Positions 16,749 to 25,661 of a stretch of 61,682 nt of DNA are shown here, in pieces (position 1 is the stretch's first letter; each line of letters begins with the position of its first letter). A model generated the notes under the pieces. It saw only the letters and a program-made list of their open reading frames with translations, ran no database searches and was not told the DNA's origin. Location of the stretch: NCBI GenBank assembly GCA_030540435.1, contig JAUNWG010000003.1, positions 35,997-97,678 on the forward strand. Reading direction: 5' to 3'. This stretch comes from Eubacteriales bacterium (GTDB lineage Bacteria; Bacillota; Clostridia; Oscillospirales; Butyricicoccaceae). A program made the translations under genes and the position numbers.

Positions 16749-16807
16749 ATACAAACGCCGAGACTGGCAGGAGAATGCATCCCGCCGGTCCCGGCAATTT
16801 TATTTTG

Positions 16808-17155
16808 CTATTCCGCCATCTGCCGTTCAATCCACGCCATTATGACATCGACCACATAGTCCTGCTGTGCCTGCGTCAACTGGGCACCGGACGGGATATG
16901 ATGCCATTTCGACAAACACCCGCGGCAGCAGGTCCCGGTTGCATGTTGCGCAATAAACGCTGGATGTCCGCGCATCGGCGTCTGCTTCCCGTCATTTGGA
17001 ATCACAGCGGGCGCAAGACGGTTCCGAACAAAATCCTCTGCATGGCGGCGTATGGTCTCCATGCCCTTGTCACGCACATACTGCTTTTCCTTTGCACGCA
17101 GGCAGAAGCGGCTGCGGAAATTCGATTTGGACAGCCGATAAAACAGCCAATCCAT
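16808..17155 (-). CDS. DUF4186 family protein
   Basis: 115 residues from the ATG at 17155 (AGGGAAG upstream); an ATG six codons earlier also has a possible site. Conserved features of DUF4186 are present: LSKSNFRSRFCL near the start, KGMETIRRHAEDFVRNRLAP in the middle, and RGHPAFIAQHATGTCCRGCLSKWH with a cluster of His and Cys that could bind a metal. Function is unknown. It follows the broken deformylase gene by 34 nt in the same direction. Confidence 0.8.
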   Translation of the reverse strand: MDWLFYRLSKSNFRSRFCLRAKEKQYVRDKGMETIRRHAEDFVRNRLAPAVIPNDGKQTPMRGHPAFIAQHATGTCCRGCLSKWHHIPSGAQLTQAQQDYVVDVIMAWIERQMAE

Positions 17156-17189
17156 TTCGCTTCCCTGATTCATCGTATCACCCTGCGGA

Positions 17190-17600
17190 TCAGATCAGAA
17201 TACCGTTGCAATGGTCGATCTCATGCTGGATAATCTCGGAGATCCAGCCGCCGAACTTCTGCTTATGGTAGTTCATGTTCTGGTCCTGATATTCTACTTC
17301 AATGCGGCGGTAACGCTTGGTCTTTCTTTCGCCAGGCAGGGACAGGCAGCCTTCCTCTGTCTCATATTCATCTTACCCGCTCAGGATAACCGGATTTACC
17401 ATCAGCATATTAATCATACCGAGATTGACAGCAATAATGTTCTTTCTGACGCCGATCATATTTGCTGCCAGACCTGCGCACTCCATCTTATGTGCCTGCA
17501 GGGTATCCAGCAGATCGCGCATGACCTGCTTGTCTGCCTTAGTCGCCGGTTCAGACTTCTGCTGAAGAAAAAGGATATCTGTGACGATTGGTTTTACCAT
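17190..17600 (-). pseudogene. def: peptide deformylase interrupted by one in-frame TAA
   Basis: The minus strand from ATG 17600 reads a complete 136-residue deformylase except that codon 76 is TAA (17373-17375). All three metal-site motifs are intact: GLAANMIG before the stop, and EEGCLSLPG and QHEIDHCNG after it, in the same frame with no indel. The residue at the stop is most often Lys or similar in relatives, one base change away. Upstream product alone (75 residues) lacks both metal-binding motifs and cannot be active. It follows the DUF188 gene by 7 nt. It may be a true nonsense mutation, a sequencing error, or suppressed. No other deformylase gene lies in the window. Confidence 0.85.
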
Positions 17601-17607
17601 ATATTTC

Positions 17608-18084
17608 TCACTCCAACTTCTGTTTATGTTCTTCTATTGCTTTGATGCAGCCGGCAAGCACGCACGTGAGCGTCTGTTCAAACTGCCGGTCCTCGTCCTT
17701 TGTGCGCTTCGCAGAGCCATGCAGCCGCCCTCCGGCACGCCGGATCTTTTTTGCCGTATGGCGTGCCATCAACAGCGCATCCATATTATCCGCTGTATAT
17801 TCCAATCCGTCCTGCCGCAGCACACGCGCACCTCTTGACAGGCACATTGCCGCCAAACCATAGTCCTGCGTGACAACAATATCGCCGCGCTGAATCAGAT
17901 TTACAAGGGCAAAATCCACGCTGTCCGCGCCCTTCGAAACGACCAGCGTTGTGGCGCCGGATTTGTCAAAGATATGCGATGTATCGCACAAAATCAGGCA
18001 TTCCATGTCGTTCTCCCGTGCGATGCGCACAGTAAGATCCACGACCGGGCATCCATCCGCATCAATCAGAATCCTCGGTGCCAT
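17608..18084 (-). CDS. YaiI/YqxD family protein (DUF188)
   Basis: 158 residues, near the family length. DUF188 is a NYN/PIN-like fold: ILIDADGCPV at the start, the acidic VTQDYGLAAMCLSRGA near residue 94 and RRAGGRLHGSAKRT near 120 are hallmark stretches. A nuclease activity is suspected from the fold but not established. It is first in a short run with the deformylase pseudogene and the DUF4186 gene. Confidence 0.88.
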   Translation of the reverse strand: MAPRILIDADGCPVVDLTVRIARENDMECLILCDTSHIFDKSGATTLVVSKGADSVDFALVNLIQRGDIVVTQDYGLAAMCLSRGARVLRQDGLEYTADNMDALLMARHTAKKIRRAGGRLHGSAKRTKDEDRQFEQTLTCVLAGCIKAIEEHKQKLE

Positions 18085-18251
18085 AACAGCCAGCCTCCCA
18101 TTGCTTCCGCATTACAGCAGCCGAGCTTATCGTGCGTTTCTCCCGCCTGCATCAAGCCTATCCTATTGTAACACAAAAGACAGGCTTCATCAATGCAACC
18201 TTTGTTTTTCACGTTGCAAATTATTTAACATTTTTGGGAACTACGGCCCCG

Positions 18252-18728
18252 TCAATCCAGTGCTTCGATCAAACACACCGCATGCGCTGCAATGCCCTCG
18301 CCTGCACCGGTAAAGCCCAGGTGCTCCTCCGTCGTCGCTTTGATGCTGACATTACGGATATCGGTCTGCAAGCAATCCGCGATATTGCGCCGCATCTGCG
18401 CGATATGCGGTGCCAGCTTCGGCGCCTGTGCAATGACCGTCGCGTCCAAATTGCCCAGCTTCCAGCCATGTTCCCGCAAGACAGCATCCACACGGCGCAG
18501 CAGCAGCAGGCTGTCCGCGCCCAAAAACGCGTCATCATCGTCGGGAAACAGATGCCCGATATCGCCCAGTGCAGCTGCACCCAACAAGGCATCCATGACC
18601 GCGTGCGTCAGAACATCGGCGTCGCTGTGTCCCAGCAGCCCCTTTTGATATGGGATATGCACCCCGCCGATGATGCACTCCCGCTCTTCTGTCAGGCGGT
18701 GTACGTCATAGCCATGGCCGATCCTCAT
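18252..18728 (-). CDS. ispF: 2-C-methyl-D-erythritol 2,4-cyclodiphosphate synthase
   Basis: 158 residues, full length. Fifth step of the MEP isoprenoid pathway, releasing CMP to form the cyclic diphosphate. Visible: [11 protein letters not shown] with the metal ligands Asp8 and His10, [20 protein letters not shown] with the third ligand His near 42, and the C-terminal [17 protein letters not shown]. Its start overlaps the ispD stop by 4 nt, so the two are coupled. Confidence 0.96.
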   Translation of the reverse strand: MRIGHGYDVHRLTEERECIIGGVHIPYQKGLLGHSDADVLTHAVMDALLGAAALGDIGHLFPDDDDAFLGADSLLLLRRVDAVLREHGWKLGNLDATVIAQAPKLAPHIAQMRRNIADCLQTDIRNVSIKATTEEHLGFTGAGEGIAAHAVCLIEALD

Positions 18729-19462
18729 CTGTGTCTCCGTCCTTTCAGAATGGCTTCACCGTGAACGACATCCTCCGGCGTCGTGATCTTGATATTTTCA
18801 TAGCTTCCCTTTGTGATACTGACAGGCTGTCCCATCGCTGTGACCGCACCGCAATCATCTGTCAGCTTCACGCCGCTGTTGATCGCTTTTGTCAGCGCGG
18901 CATTGATCAGATCAATATCAAAGCACTGCGGCGTCTGGACGGCAATAATAGACGAACGATCAATATTTTCTATCATCTTTCCTTTTTTCATGCGCTGAAT
19001 GCTGTCCTTGACCGGCACGCCAGGCGCTGCAGCGGAATCCCGAATCGCCTGCTGTACAGCTTCGGTAATAATCTCTTCTGTAATCAGCGGGCGGGCCGCA
19101 TCATGGATCGCCACATAACCGATCTCACGGCCACATGCCTGAATACCATTGAGAACAGAGTGCTCCCGCGATGGACCGCCCTCTACAATTTTTACGATTT
19201 TATCGATATTCCAATCCGCACACAGGGCAGCATAATTTTTCTGGTCCTGCCTGCGACAGACCAGGATGATGCCGTCGATCGCATCACATGCATTAAACAC
19301 CTGCAGCGTACGGCAGAGGATCGGCATACCGCCAAGCTCCATAACCAGCTTATTGCCGCCGCCCATACGCCGTGAGGAGCCAGCAGCCGGAATGATCGCA
19401 TAGACCAAATTTCCTCTCGGCTCCTGCTTGTCCTGCGGCTTTTTTTTGCGTAAATTCAGCAT
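18725..19462 (-). CDS. ispD: 2-C-methyl-D-erythritol 4-phosphate cytidylyltransferase
   Basis: 245 residues. Third step of the MEP pathway, transferring CMP from CTP. Visible: [17 protein letters not shown] (nucleotide loop, about 23-39), VHDAARPLI near 120, and [15 protein letters not shown] near 208. I chose the ATG at 19462 because GGAAAGGA lies 7-8 nt upstream; an ATG six codons before lacks one. The N-terminal about 20 residues ([14 protein letters not shown]) are a basic extension not found in most IspD. The 47-nt gap to the upstream CarD-like gene suggests one transcript. Confidence 0.95.
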   Translation of the reverse strand: MLNLRKKKPQDKQEPRGNLVYAIIPAAGSSRRMGGGNKLVMELGGMPILCRTLQVFNACDAIDGIILVCRRQDQKNYAALCADWNIDKIVKIVEGGPSREHSVLNGIQACGREIGYVAIHDAARPLITEEIITEAVQQAIRDSAAAPGVPVKDSIQRMKKGKMIENIDRSSIIAVQTPQCFDIDLINAALTKAINSGVKLTDDCGAVTAMGQPVSITKGSYENIKITTPEDVVHGEAILKGRRHR

Positions 19463-19509
19463 GGTTCGTATCCTTTCCATTCCCCGTTATTTTGTATATC
19501 CGCTGCATT

Positions 19510-20001
19510 TTACCGTAAATGCAGCTTTTTCCACTGCTGCTCCAGCCTCTGCTGTACCTCACGGCGGCTCAATCCAGAGGCCAGCATTAGCTCAGAATAT
19601 AAAATCCGTTCTGCACATTCCATCACGCGCTTTTCACTTCCTGCCAGTGCACGCCTGCGCCCGCGCAGCCATAGGCATGCCGTCACCCGCGCGACCTGGT
19701 AAATATCCCCCGAACGGATACGGTTCATATTTTCCCGATAGCGGTCATTCCAGCTCGCGGGCTGCGGCGGAAGCGGACCGATCTGTCCGCACAGGATTTT
19801 TTCTGCTTCCTGTGCGCTGCAAATATGCCGCAGGCCCACCTGACCGCTGCACCGAACCGGAATGTACAGCACCACATCATCCAGCACCAGATGGAGTGCA
19901 TAATATTTCTGTCTCATCCCGTCATTCTGCCGAATGCAAATTGACGTAACCGTCCCTGCGCCATGCAGCGGGTGTAACACATGATCACCGACAGAAAACA
20001 A
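19510..20001 (-). CDS. CarD family transcriptional regulator
   Basis: 163 residues. N-terminal Tudor-like RNA polymerase interaction domain (FSVGDHVLHPLHGAGTV, about 2-18; YYALHLVLDDVVLYIPV) and a C-terminal helical DNA-binding domain (about 75-160, SWNDRYRENMNRIRSGD). CarD/CdnL proteins bind the polymerase beta subunit and stabilise open complexes. In Clostridia a CarD-like gene often precedes ispD, as here. The middle loop with RCSGQVGLRHICSAQEAEK is typical. Confidence 0.88.
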   Translation of the reverse strand: MFSVGDHVLHPLHGAGTVTSICIRQNDGMRQKYYALHLVLDDVVLYIPVRCSGQVGLRHICSAQEAEKILCGQIGPLPPQPASWNDRYRENMNRIRSGDIYQVARVTACLWLRGRRRALAGSEKRVMECAERILYSELMLASGLSRREVQQRLEQQWKKLHLR

Positions 20002-20055
20002 AATTTATCACCCCTGTCTTTCCGTCATATCCGACGGAATTACAGTATGATTCAA

Positions 20056-20649
20056 TTAAATCATACCATAATTGAATGAATCGCGCAAGGAATACCGGTT
20101 CATATGAAGCAAAAACAGTCCGATCACCAGAACCGTCGCATTGCGCCCTGTATAAAACAACAAAGCTGCACCGCATACGGCGAGTGCAGCCGAAGCCAGA
20201 AATGAAAACCATGCCAATGCAAGCTGTGCCTGCGCAGATATTGCTGTCGGAAGCAAGCAGAACAGACTGGAAAGTGCACAGCCACCGTCAAGCGGCAGCA
20301 GGGGTAAACAATTGAACACGGACAGCATGATATTTGCTCCCGCCAGCATCGGCAAACCTGCCATTGTGCATACCCATGCCGCTGCCATACCTGCCGCAGG
20401 ACCAGCAAGTGAAACGGCGCAATCCGCCAAGCCGCTCAACTGCCTGCCCTGTTCCAGCACCGCCCCTGCCGCAGACAGCTGTATTCCACAGATATATCCG
20501 CCGCAGGCATATATGGCAATCACATGCCCCAGCTCATGAATGACAGCGGCACACAAAAACAGCGGCAGGATACCTTCATTATCCAGCAAGCAGAACAGCG
20601 ACCAGAAAATATAAAACGACGGCGAAACGTGCAGCTTTGCCCGCGTCAT
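20056..20649 (-). CDS. site-2 protease family (M50) membrane metalloprotease, SpoIVFB-like
   Basis: 197 residues with 5-6 hydrophobic segments. Zinc motif HELGH at about 39-43 in AAVIHELGHVIAIYACGG, and the second metal motif in LLPLDGG near residue 118. Such proteases cut substrates within the membrane; SpoIVFB processes pro-sigma-K. The short length and absence of a CBS domain differ from the Bacillus protein. Its ATG overlaps by 4 nt the stop of a small membrane protein gene upstream. Together with SpoIIR it supports sporulation, though another substrate is possible. Confidence 0.85.
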   Translation of the reverse strand: MTRAKLHVSPSFYIFWSLFCLLDNEGILPLFLCAAVIHELGHVIAIYACGGYICGIQLSAAGAVLEQGRQLSGLADCAVSLAGPAAGMAAAWVCTMAGLPMLAGANIMLSVFNCLPLLPLDGGCALSSLFCLLPTAISAQAQLALAWFSFLASAALAVCGAALLFYTGRNATVLVIGLFLLHMNRYSLRDSFNYGMI

Positions 20650-20852
20650 TTTCCGTGTGCCGCAAATACGGCAACCAACCCGTCTGACCAGCCCTCCTGC
20701 GCCGCAGCTGCACCGAGCACAGCAACCGCCCTTCCAGTATCATTTTCCGGCAGGAAGGACAGTACACCCAGTCCGCGCAGCAGCTGGGCAGTCGCAAAAA
20801 TACCAAAGCATACAGCGGCACACCACAGTGCACTCCGAATTGTGTTAAGCAT
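20646..20852 (-). CDS. small protein with one membrane segment, coupled to the M50 protease
   Basis: 68 residues, no recognised family. One N-terminal hydrophobic segment (about 8-32, ALWCAAVCFGIFATAQLL) and a soluble tail rich in Ala and Gly (VAVLGAAAAQEGWSDGL). Overlap of its stop with the protease start suggests the two are made together. It could be a partner or inhibitor of the protease, as BofA and SpoIVFA are for SpoIVFB, but there is no sequence similarity to either that I can see. Confidence 0.55.
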   Translation of the reverse strand: MLNTIRSALWCAAVCFGIFATAQLLRGLGVLSFLPENDTGRAVAVLGAAAAQEGWSDGLVAVFAAHGK

Positions 20853-20893
20853 CCGGTCGTCCCTCCTTCCCTGTTATTGTATGCCGGCAGGCA

Positions 20894-20932
20894 CAAAAAA
20901 AGACCGTTTCGTCGGAATACGACGCAACGGTC
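20894..20932 (-). terminator. terminator after mutY
   Basis: On the minus strand GACCGTT-GCGTCG...CGACGA-AACGGTC, a long stem, followed by seven or more T. It begins 10 nt after the mutY stop and ends the glgX-mutY unit. Confidence 0.85.
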
Positions 20933-20941
20933 AGTGATTGG

Positions 20942-21973
20942 TTATCTTTTTAATGCAATCGTACGGTACACGCGGAATGCACTGGGCAGCGCGACGGCCT
21001 GCTCCAGCTGCGCCGGCGTGACCCATGTATAATAGCCGCTGTCCGCAGTTTCCGCCTGTATGCCGGTCATATGCCATTCCAGATGCGTGAAGATATGCTT
21101 TGCCGCGCGCAGTGGGCGCACATTGGCAACCGTCACGCCCAGCTGCTCCTGCATATCCTCCCCCTCCAAAAAGTTGGGAAACTCCCACAAACCGGCAAGC
21201 AATCCGTTTTTTGGCCGCTTGCGCAGTGCAAGCCTGCCGTCTTTCCAGAGCAGGCAGACCACGCGGTTTTCCACCGGACGTGCCTTCTTGATCGCTTTGA
21301 CCGGGAGCTGCTGCTGGATCCCGCGCTGCTTTGCCAGGCAGAGCGCAGCAACCGGACAGCGCTCGCACAGCGGCGCGCCATTTGGCAGGCATATCACCGC
21401 GCCCAGCTCCATCAGCGCCTGATTGCAGTCCCCCGGGCAGTCCCGCGGCATTTGTGCTGCGATCTCCCGCTCTGCCTGCCGCTTGACAGCCTGCACCTTG
21501 ATATCCCATTCCCGCGCAAACAGGCGGGACAACACGCGCAGAACATTTCCATCCACCGCCGGGCATACCTGCCCGCAGGCGATCGAAGCGATCGCTCCTG
21601 CCGTATACGGCCCGATACCGGGCAGCGCGAGCAGTTCTTCATAGGTGCGCGGCATTTCGCCGCCATATTCGCTGCAGATCACACGCGCCGCCTTTTGCAG
21701 ATTACGAACACGCGAATAATAGCCCAGTCCTTCCCACAGCTTGAGCAGCTGTTCCTCCGGCGCTTCTGCAAGCGCCGGTATGGAAGGCAGCGCTGCCATA
21801 AAACGTTCAAAATACGGGATCACCGCCTGCACACGTGTCTGCTGCAGCATGATCTCCGATACCCAGACATGATATGGTTCCGCAGTCCGGCGCCAAGGCA
21901 GGTCACGATGTCCGGCATGATACCATGCTGTAAGTGTCTCCAACGCCTGTTTCAAACGCTCCTGCTCTGTCAT
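20942..21973 (-). CDS. mutY: A/G-specific adenine DNA glycosylase
   Basis: 343 residues. Removes adenine mispaired with 8-oxoguanine. Visible: EIMLQQTRVQAVIPYFERF with the catalytic Glu near 44, helix-hairpin-helix LPGIGPYTAGAIAS near 118, VDGNVLRVLSR with the catalytic Asp near 143, the [4Fe-4S] cluster C-x7-C-x2-C-x5-C near 197-213, and a C-terminal Nudix-like domain that reads 8-oxoG (LAGLWEFPNF, HIFTHLEWHM). I chose ATG 21973, which overlaps the glgX stop by 4 nt; a further 23 upstream codons read inside glgX. The first cluster spacing is seven, as in other Clostridia, against six in E. coli. Confidence 0.95.
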   Translation of the reverse strand: MTEQERLKQALETLTAWYHAGHRDLPWRRTAEPYHVWVSEIMLQQTRVQAVIPYFERFMAALPSIPALAEAPEEQLLKLWEGLGYYSRVRNLQKAARVICSEYGGEMPRTYEELLALPGIGPYTAGAIASIACGQVCPAVDGNVLRVLSRLFAREWDIKVQAVKRQAEREIAAQMPRDCPGDCNQALMELGAVICLPNGAPLCERCPVAALCLAKQRGIQQQLPVKAIKKARPVENRVVCLLWKDGRLALRKRPKNGLLAGLWEFPNFLEGEDMQEQLGVTVANVRPLRAAKHIFTHLEWHMTGIQAETADSGYYTWVTPAQLEQAVALPSAFRVYRTIALKR

Positions 21974-24201
21974 TCGTGTTTCGCCGCCACAAGGACGACC
22001 ACCGACCGCGGCTGCACCCAGATAATGCCGCTGCGTGAGCACGGCATATCCGCAATGTCTTCAATACAGTCATTTTCCGGACCATGAAACGTGTTGACCG
22101 CAATATGCCAGTACATGCCTTCCGGCAGATCCGGCAGACAGACCTGATGGCTTTCCCAATGCGAATTCATCACGATATGGATAATGTCGTCCTCGGTGTC
22201 CTCCGCATTGCGTCCGGCAAAGGTAACGCCGATCACGCGGGTATCCTCAAGATAATGTGCGTCCCACGGCGTCTGAGAATGCAGGCTGGTTTCCGGGAAA
22301 CGGCTCTCCGCTGGCTTGGTATGCCCGCGCAGAATCGGATGCTTGTGGCGGAAATGGATCATGTAACGGAAGAACTGATGCAGATCCCAGTTTTTCTCCA
22401 ACAGGCTCCAATCAAGCCATGATATCTCATTATCCTGACAATATGCGTTGTTATTGCCAAACTGTGTATTGCCGAATTCATCACCGGCGAGGAACATTGC
22501 GGTGCCGCGTGAGCACATCAGGATCGTAACCGCATTTTTTTGTAGGCGGCGACGCAGGTTGTTGATCTCCGGGTCGTCAGTCTCCCCCTCTACGCCGCAG
22601 TTCCAGCTGTGGTTGCACGATTCGCCGTCCGTGTTATCCCAGCCGTTGGCCTCATTGTGCTTGGTGTTGTAGGAAAACAGGTCATTCAACGTAAAGCCAT
22701 CATGGCAGGTGATGAAATTGACCGAAGCGCATTCGCCGCGCTCATCCGGTCGGTATAGATCCTGTGAGCCGAGGATGCGGTACGAAGTCTTCGTTGCCAT
22801 GCCGCTGTCGCCCTTGAGGAAACAGCGGATATCATCGCGGTATTTCCCATTCCATTCCACCCAACGGCTGCTGCGCGATGGGAATGAGCCGACCTGGTAT
22901 AATCCGCCGGCGTCCCACGCCTCTGCGATCAGCTTGGTATTGCTGAGTATCGGGTCGACTGCCAGCGATTCCAGCAGCGGCGGGTTATGCATCGGCGTGC
23001 CATCCTCATTGCGTCCAAGAATCGATGCCAAATCAAAGCGGAAGCCGTCAATGCGGTATTCAATAACCCAGTAGCGCAGACATTCCACGATCATCTGATG
23101 CACGATGGGATGGTTGCAGTTTACGGTATTGCCACAGCCGCTGAAATTATAATAGGTCCCATCCGGCGCAAGCAGGTAATATACCGAATTATCTACGCCC
23201 TTAAACGAGAAAATCGCGCCATCCTCATTGCCTTCCGCAGTATGGTTGAATACAACGTCGAGAATGACCTCGATACCATTCCTGTGCAGTGCACGCACCA
23301 GCCGGCGCAGCTCATTGCCCTCATTGTTAAATTCACGGTCAGCGGCATAGGCCGTATTGGGTGCAAAGAAGGATACCGGATTATAGCCCCAATAATCCAA
23401 CAAAAGGTTGCCGTCATGGACACGGGTGTCCCGCATCTCATCAAACTCAAAGATCGGCATCAGCTCGACCGCATTGATGCCCAGATCCTTTAAATACGGA
23501 ATCTTCTCGATCAGACCGTCAAAGGTGCCCGGATACATAACACCGGAGGATTCATGCCGCGTAAAGCCACGCACATGTGTTTCATAAATAACAAGGTCCT
23601 GCATGGCAATATGGGGGGAGTGCACATCATGCCAATCAAAATTCGATGAAACAATACGACCACGGTAGCCCGTCTCGCGCATACGGCGTGTGCCCCACTC
23701 CGCCTGTCCCGCAACGGCACGGGCATACGGGTCGAGAATCAGATTATTTTTATCAAATAACAGACCGTTTTTCGGGTCATATGGGCCATCCAAATGATAG
23801 GCATATTCAAACTCGCTGATGTCCAGGCCGAATACGATCATGGAATAAACATTGCCAACACGATATTCATCGGGGAACGGCAGGATCGCAAACGGTTCTG
23901 CCTCGCGGCGCTTAAACAATACCAGCTCCACGCTGGTCGCACCCGTTGAAGCAATGGTAAAATTGATGCCATTCGGCAGCTCAAATGCGCCGTTTTGCAG
24001 ACAATGACCATGACAAGTCTGAAAGCCTGCGATCTCACGCATTGGAGAGTATGCGCTGCGTTGATTGCGCACGCGCAAAATCGATTTCATGCTCAACGGC
24101 AAGCTGGCTATATCCTGTTCCTTTGCTGCAGCCATCTTCGGCGTCGTATATGTCGTATGAGCAGATACTCCATTCTGATACTGTTCAGTCAAATGTCTCA
24201 C
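21970..24201 (-). CDS. glgX: glycogen debranching enzyme / isoamylase-type (GH13)
   Basis: 743 residues. Hydrolyses alpha-1,6 branches of glycogen. An N-terminal early-set (CBM48-like) domain (about 60-190) precedes the GH13 barrel. The four conserved regions are present: DVVFNHTAEG, GFRFDLASIL with the nucleophile Asp, IAEAWDAGG with the acid Glu, and ITCHDGFTLNDL. The family signature PLLESLAVDP, CVEGETDDPEI and EISWLDWSL point to GlgX/isoamylase. The first about 55 residues are a variable leader; the in-frame ATG at 24201 lies 5-8 nt behind ACGAGGTGAG. Other glycogen genes are not in the window; mutY is coupled behind it. Confidence 0.93.
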   Translation of the reverse strand: MRHLTEQYQNGVSAHTTYTTPKMAAAKEQDIASLPLSMKSILRVRNQRSAYSPMREIAGFQTCHGHCLQNGAFELPNGINFTIASTGATSVELVLFKRREAEPFAILPFPDEYRVGNVYSMIVFGLDISEFEYAYHLDGPYDPKNGLLFDKNNLILDPYARAVAGQAEWGTRRMRETGYRGRIVSSNFDWHDVHSPHIAMQDLVIYETHVRGFTRHESSGVMYPGTFDGLIEKIPYLKDLGINAVELMPIFEFDEMRDTRVHDGNLLLDYWGYNPVSFFAPNTAYAADREFNNEGNELRRLVRALHRNGIEVILDVVFNHTAEGNEDGAIFSFKGVDNSVYYLLAPDGTYYNFSGCGNTVNCNHPIVHQMIVECLRYWVIEYRIDGFRFDLASILGRNEDGTPMHNPPLLESLAVDPILSNTKLIAEAWDAGGLYQVGSFPSRSSRWVEWNGKYRDDIRCFLKGDSGMATKTSYRILGSQDLYRPDERGECASVNFITCHDGFTLNDLFSYNTKHNEANGWDNTDGESCNHSWNCGVEGETDDPEINNLRRRLQKNAVTILMCSRGTAMFLAGDEFGNTQFGNNNAYCQDNEISWLDWSLLEKNWDLHQFFRYMIHFRHKHPILRGHTKPAESRFPETSLHSQTPWDAHYLEDTRVIGVTFAGRNAEDTEDDIIHIVMNSHWESHQVCLPDLPEGMYWHIAVNTFHGPENDCIEDIADMPCSRSGIIWVQPRSVVVLVAAKHE

Positions 24202-24385
24202 CTCGTTTGGAATAGCGGATGCCGATAAACCGCCAGTTTAAATCTTACATCTTATTATTGCCTTTTTTGGTCGGATTGTCAATAATTTTCAACAGATGTC
24301 GGAAAAGAATCTTTGCATTGGGTTTATCGAATCAGGCTGCAAAATAAGAACTCCGCAAAAAATGTCTGATCTACGCGCTTTGTCC

Positions 24386-24413
24386 TTGTCTTCCCGTTCA
24401 AATTTGCTATAAT
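24386..24413 (+). promoter_or_regulatory. promoter of the molybdenum hydroxylase operon
   Basis: TTGTCT (24386-24391), 16 nt, then TGC TATAAT (24405-24413), an extended -10. The start site near 24420 leaves a 40-nt leader ending in AGGAGGAGAG. The rest of the 258-nt gap to glgX holds no other gene. Confidence 0.5.
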
Positions 24414-24459
24414 GATAATATTATCAGTATACTCCATTTTCATTAGGAGGAGAGAGAGA

Positions 24460-25218
24460 ATGTATTCAATTCGTCAATTCGTGCGCGCCTCTACGCTGGA
24501 GGAAGCGTACCAAACGCTCATTGCCGGACGAAACAATACTGTACTGGGCGGATGTATGTGGCTGCGGCTAGGTCGGCGTGCCATTGGTACAGCCATCGAC
24601 CTGTCTGCGCTTGGTCTGGACCAAATCACAGAAAAAGAGGATACCATCGAGATCGGGGCAATGGTATCACTCCGCCAGCTGGAAACGAGCGCACTGCTCC
24701 AGCAGTATTGCGGCACACTGTTCCGCGATGCTGTCTCCGGTATTGTCGGCACGCAATTCCGCAATACGGCAACTGTCGGCGGCAGCGTATACGGACGCTT
24801 TGGCTTTTCCGATGTGTTGACCGCACTGCTTGCACTTCCGGCACAGGTAAAGCTGTACCATCGCGGTATTGTTTCCATCGAAGAATTTGCCGCACTGCCG
24901 TACGAAAAGGACATCATTGAATGTATCATCCTGCCGAAGCGGAAAATCCCGGCGGCATACCAGCATCTGCGCTATCAGGCAACCGATTTCCCCGTACTGA
25001 CATGTGCTGTTGGTCTGCTGGATGATACCTACCGCATTTCCGTGGGTGCCCGTCCGGGCCGTGCTACGCTTTCCTACAGCGGCGCCGCGCCGGATGCAGA
25101 TGCGATCACACAGGGTTTGAAATTTTCTTCCAACATGCGGGCAAGCGCGGATTATCGCCGAAAGGTATGTCCGGTGCTCATCCGCCGCGCGCTTGAGGAG
25201 GTGCAGTCATGCAGGTAA
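24460..25218 (+). CDS. FAD-binding subunit of a xanthine dehydrogenase-type molybdenum hydroxylase
   Basis: 252 residues. Carries the FAD of a three-subunit hydroxylase and passes electrons from the iron-sulfur subunit onward. Visible: the FAD motif NTVLGGCMWLRLG near residue 29, IGAMVSLRQLE near 65 and QFRNTATVGGSVYGRFGFSDVL near 99. The ATG at 24460 follows AGGAGGAGAGAGAGA. It is shorter than the common 280-290 residues, lacking part of the C-terminal domain. It overlaps the next gene by 10 nt. Confidence 0.9.
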   Translation: MYSIRQFVRASTLEEAYQTLIAGRNNTVLGGCMWLRLGRRAIGTAIDLSALGLDQITEKEDTIEIGAMVSLRQLETSALLQQYCGTLFRDAVSGIVGTQFRNTATVGGSVYGRFGFSDVLTALLALPAQVKLYHRGIVSIEEFAALPYEKDIIECIILPKRKIPAAYQHLRYQATDFPVLTCAVGLLDDTYRISVGARPGRATLSYSGAAPDADAITQGLKFSSNMRASADYRRKVCPVLIRRALEEVQSCR

Positions 25219-25661
25219 CGATATCCATTAACGGCAAAAAGTATACCCGTCTCATTGAGCCGGATATGACGCTGTACTCCTTTGTCCGCGAATGCGGCTG
25301 TTACTCTGTCAAGTGCGGCTGTGAAACCACCAACTGCGGCCTATGTACCGTCTGGATGGACGGTATGCCGGTGCTGTCCTGCTCTGTTCTCGCGGTACGT
25401 GCGGAAGGGCATGAAATCACAACACTGGAAGGTGTTTTGGAGGAAGCAAAGGTGTTCACCGATTTTCTCACCGCAGAGGGCGCAGAACAGTGCGGCTTCT
25501 GCTCCCCCGGTTTCATCATGAATGTGCTGGCAATGAAGCGTGAGCTTGACCACCCGACAGAAGAAGAGATCCGGCACTATCTGTCCGGTAACCTATGCCG
25601 TTGTACCGGCTATATGGGTCAGATGCGTGCCATCCGGAAGTATATGGAGGTGGAAGCATGA
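25209..25661 (+). CDS. [2Fe-2S] subunit of the molybdenum hydroxylase
   Basis: 150 residues, the full two-cluster subunit. The N-terminal plant-ferredoxin-type cluster uses GCETTNCGLCTVW with a last Cys in VLSCSVLA; the C-terminal helical cluster uses CGFCSPGFIM and GNLCRCTGYMGQM. It carries electrons between the molybdenum site and FAD. It overlaps both neighbours (10 nt before, 4 nt after), so all three subunits are coupled. Confidence 0.94.
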   Translation: MQVTISINGKKYTRLIEPDMTLYSFVRECGCYSVKCGCETTNCGLCTVWMDGMPVLSCSVLAVRAEGHEITTLEGVLEEAKVFTDFLTAEGAEQCGFCSPGFIMNVLAMKRELDHPTEEEIRHYLSGNLCRCTGYMGQMRAIRKYMEVEA

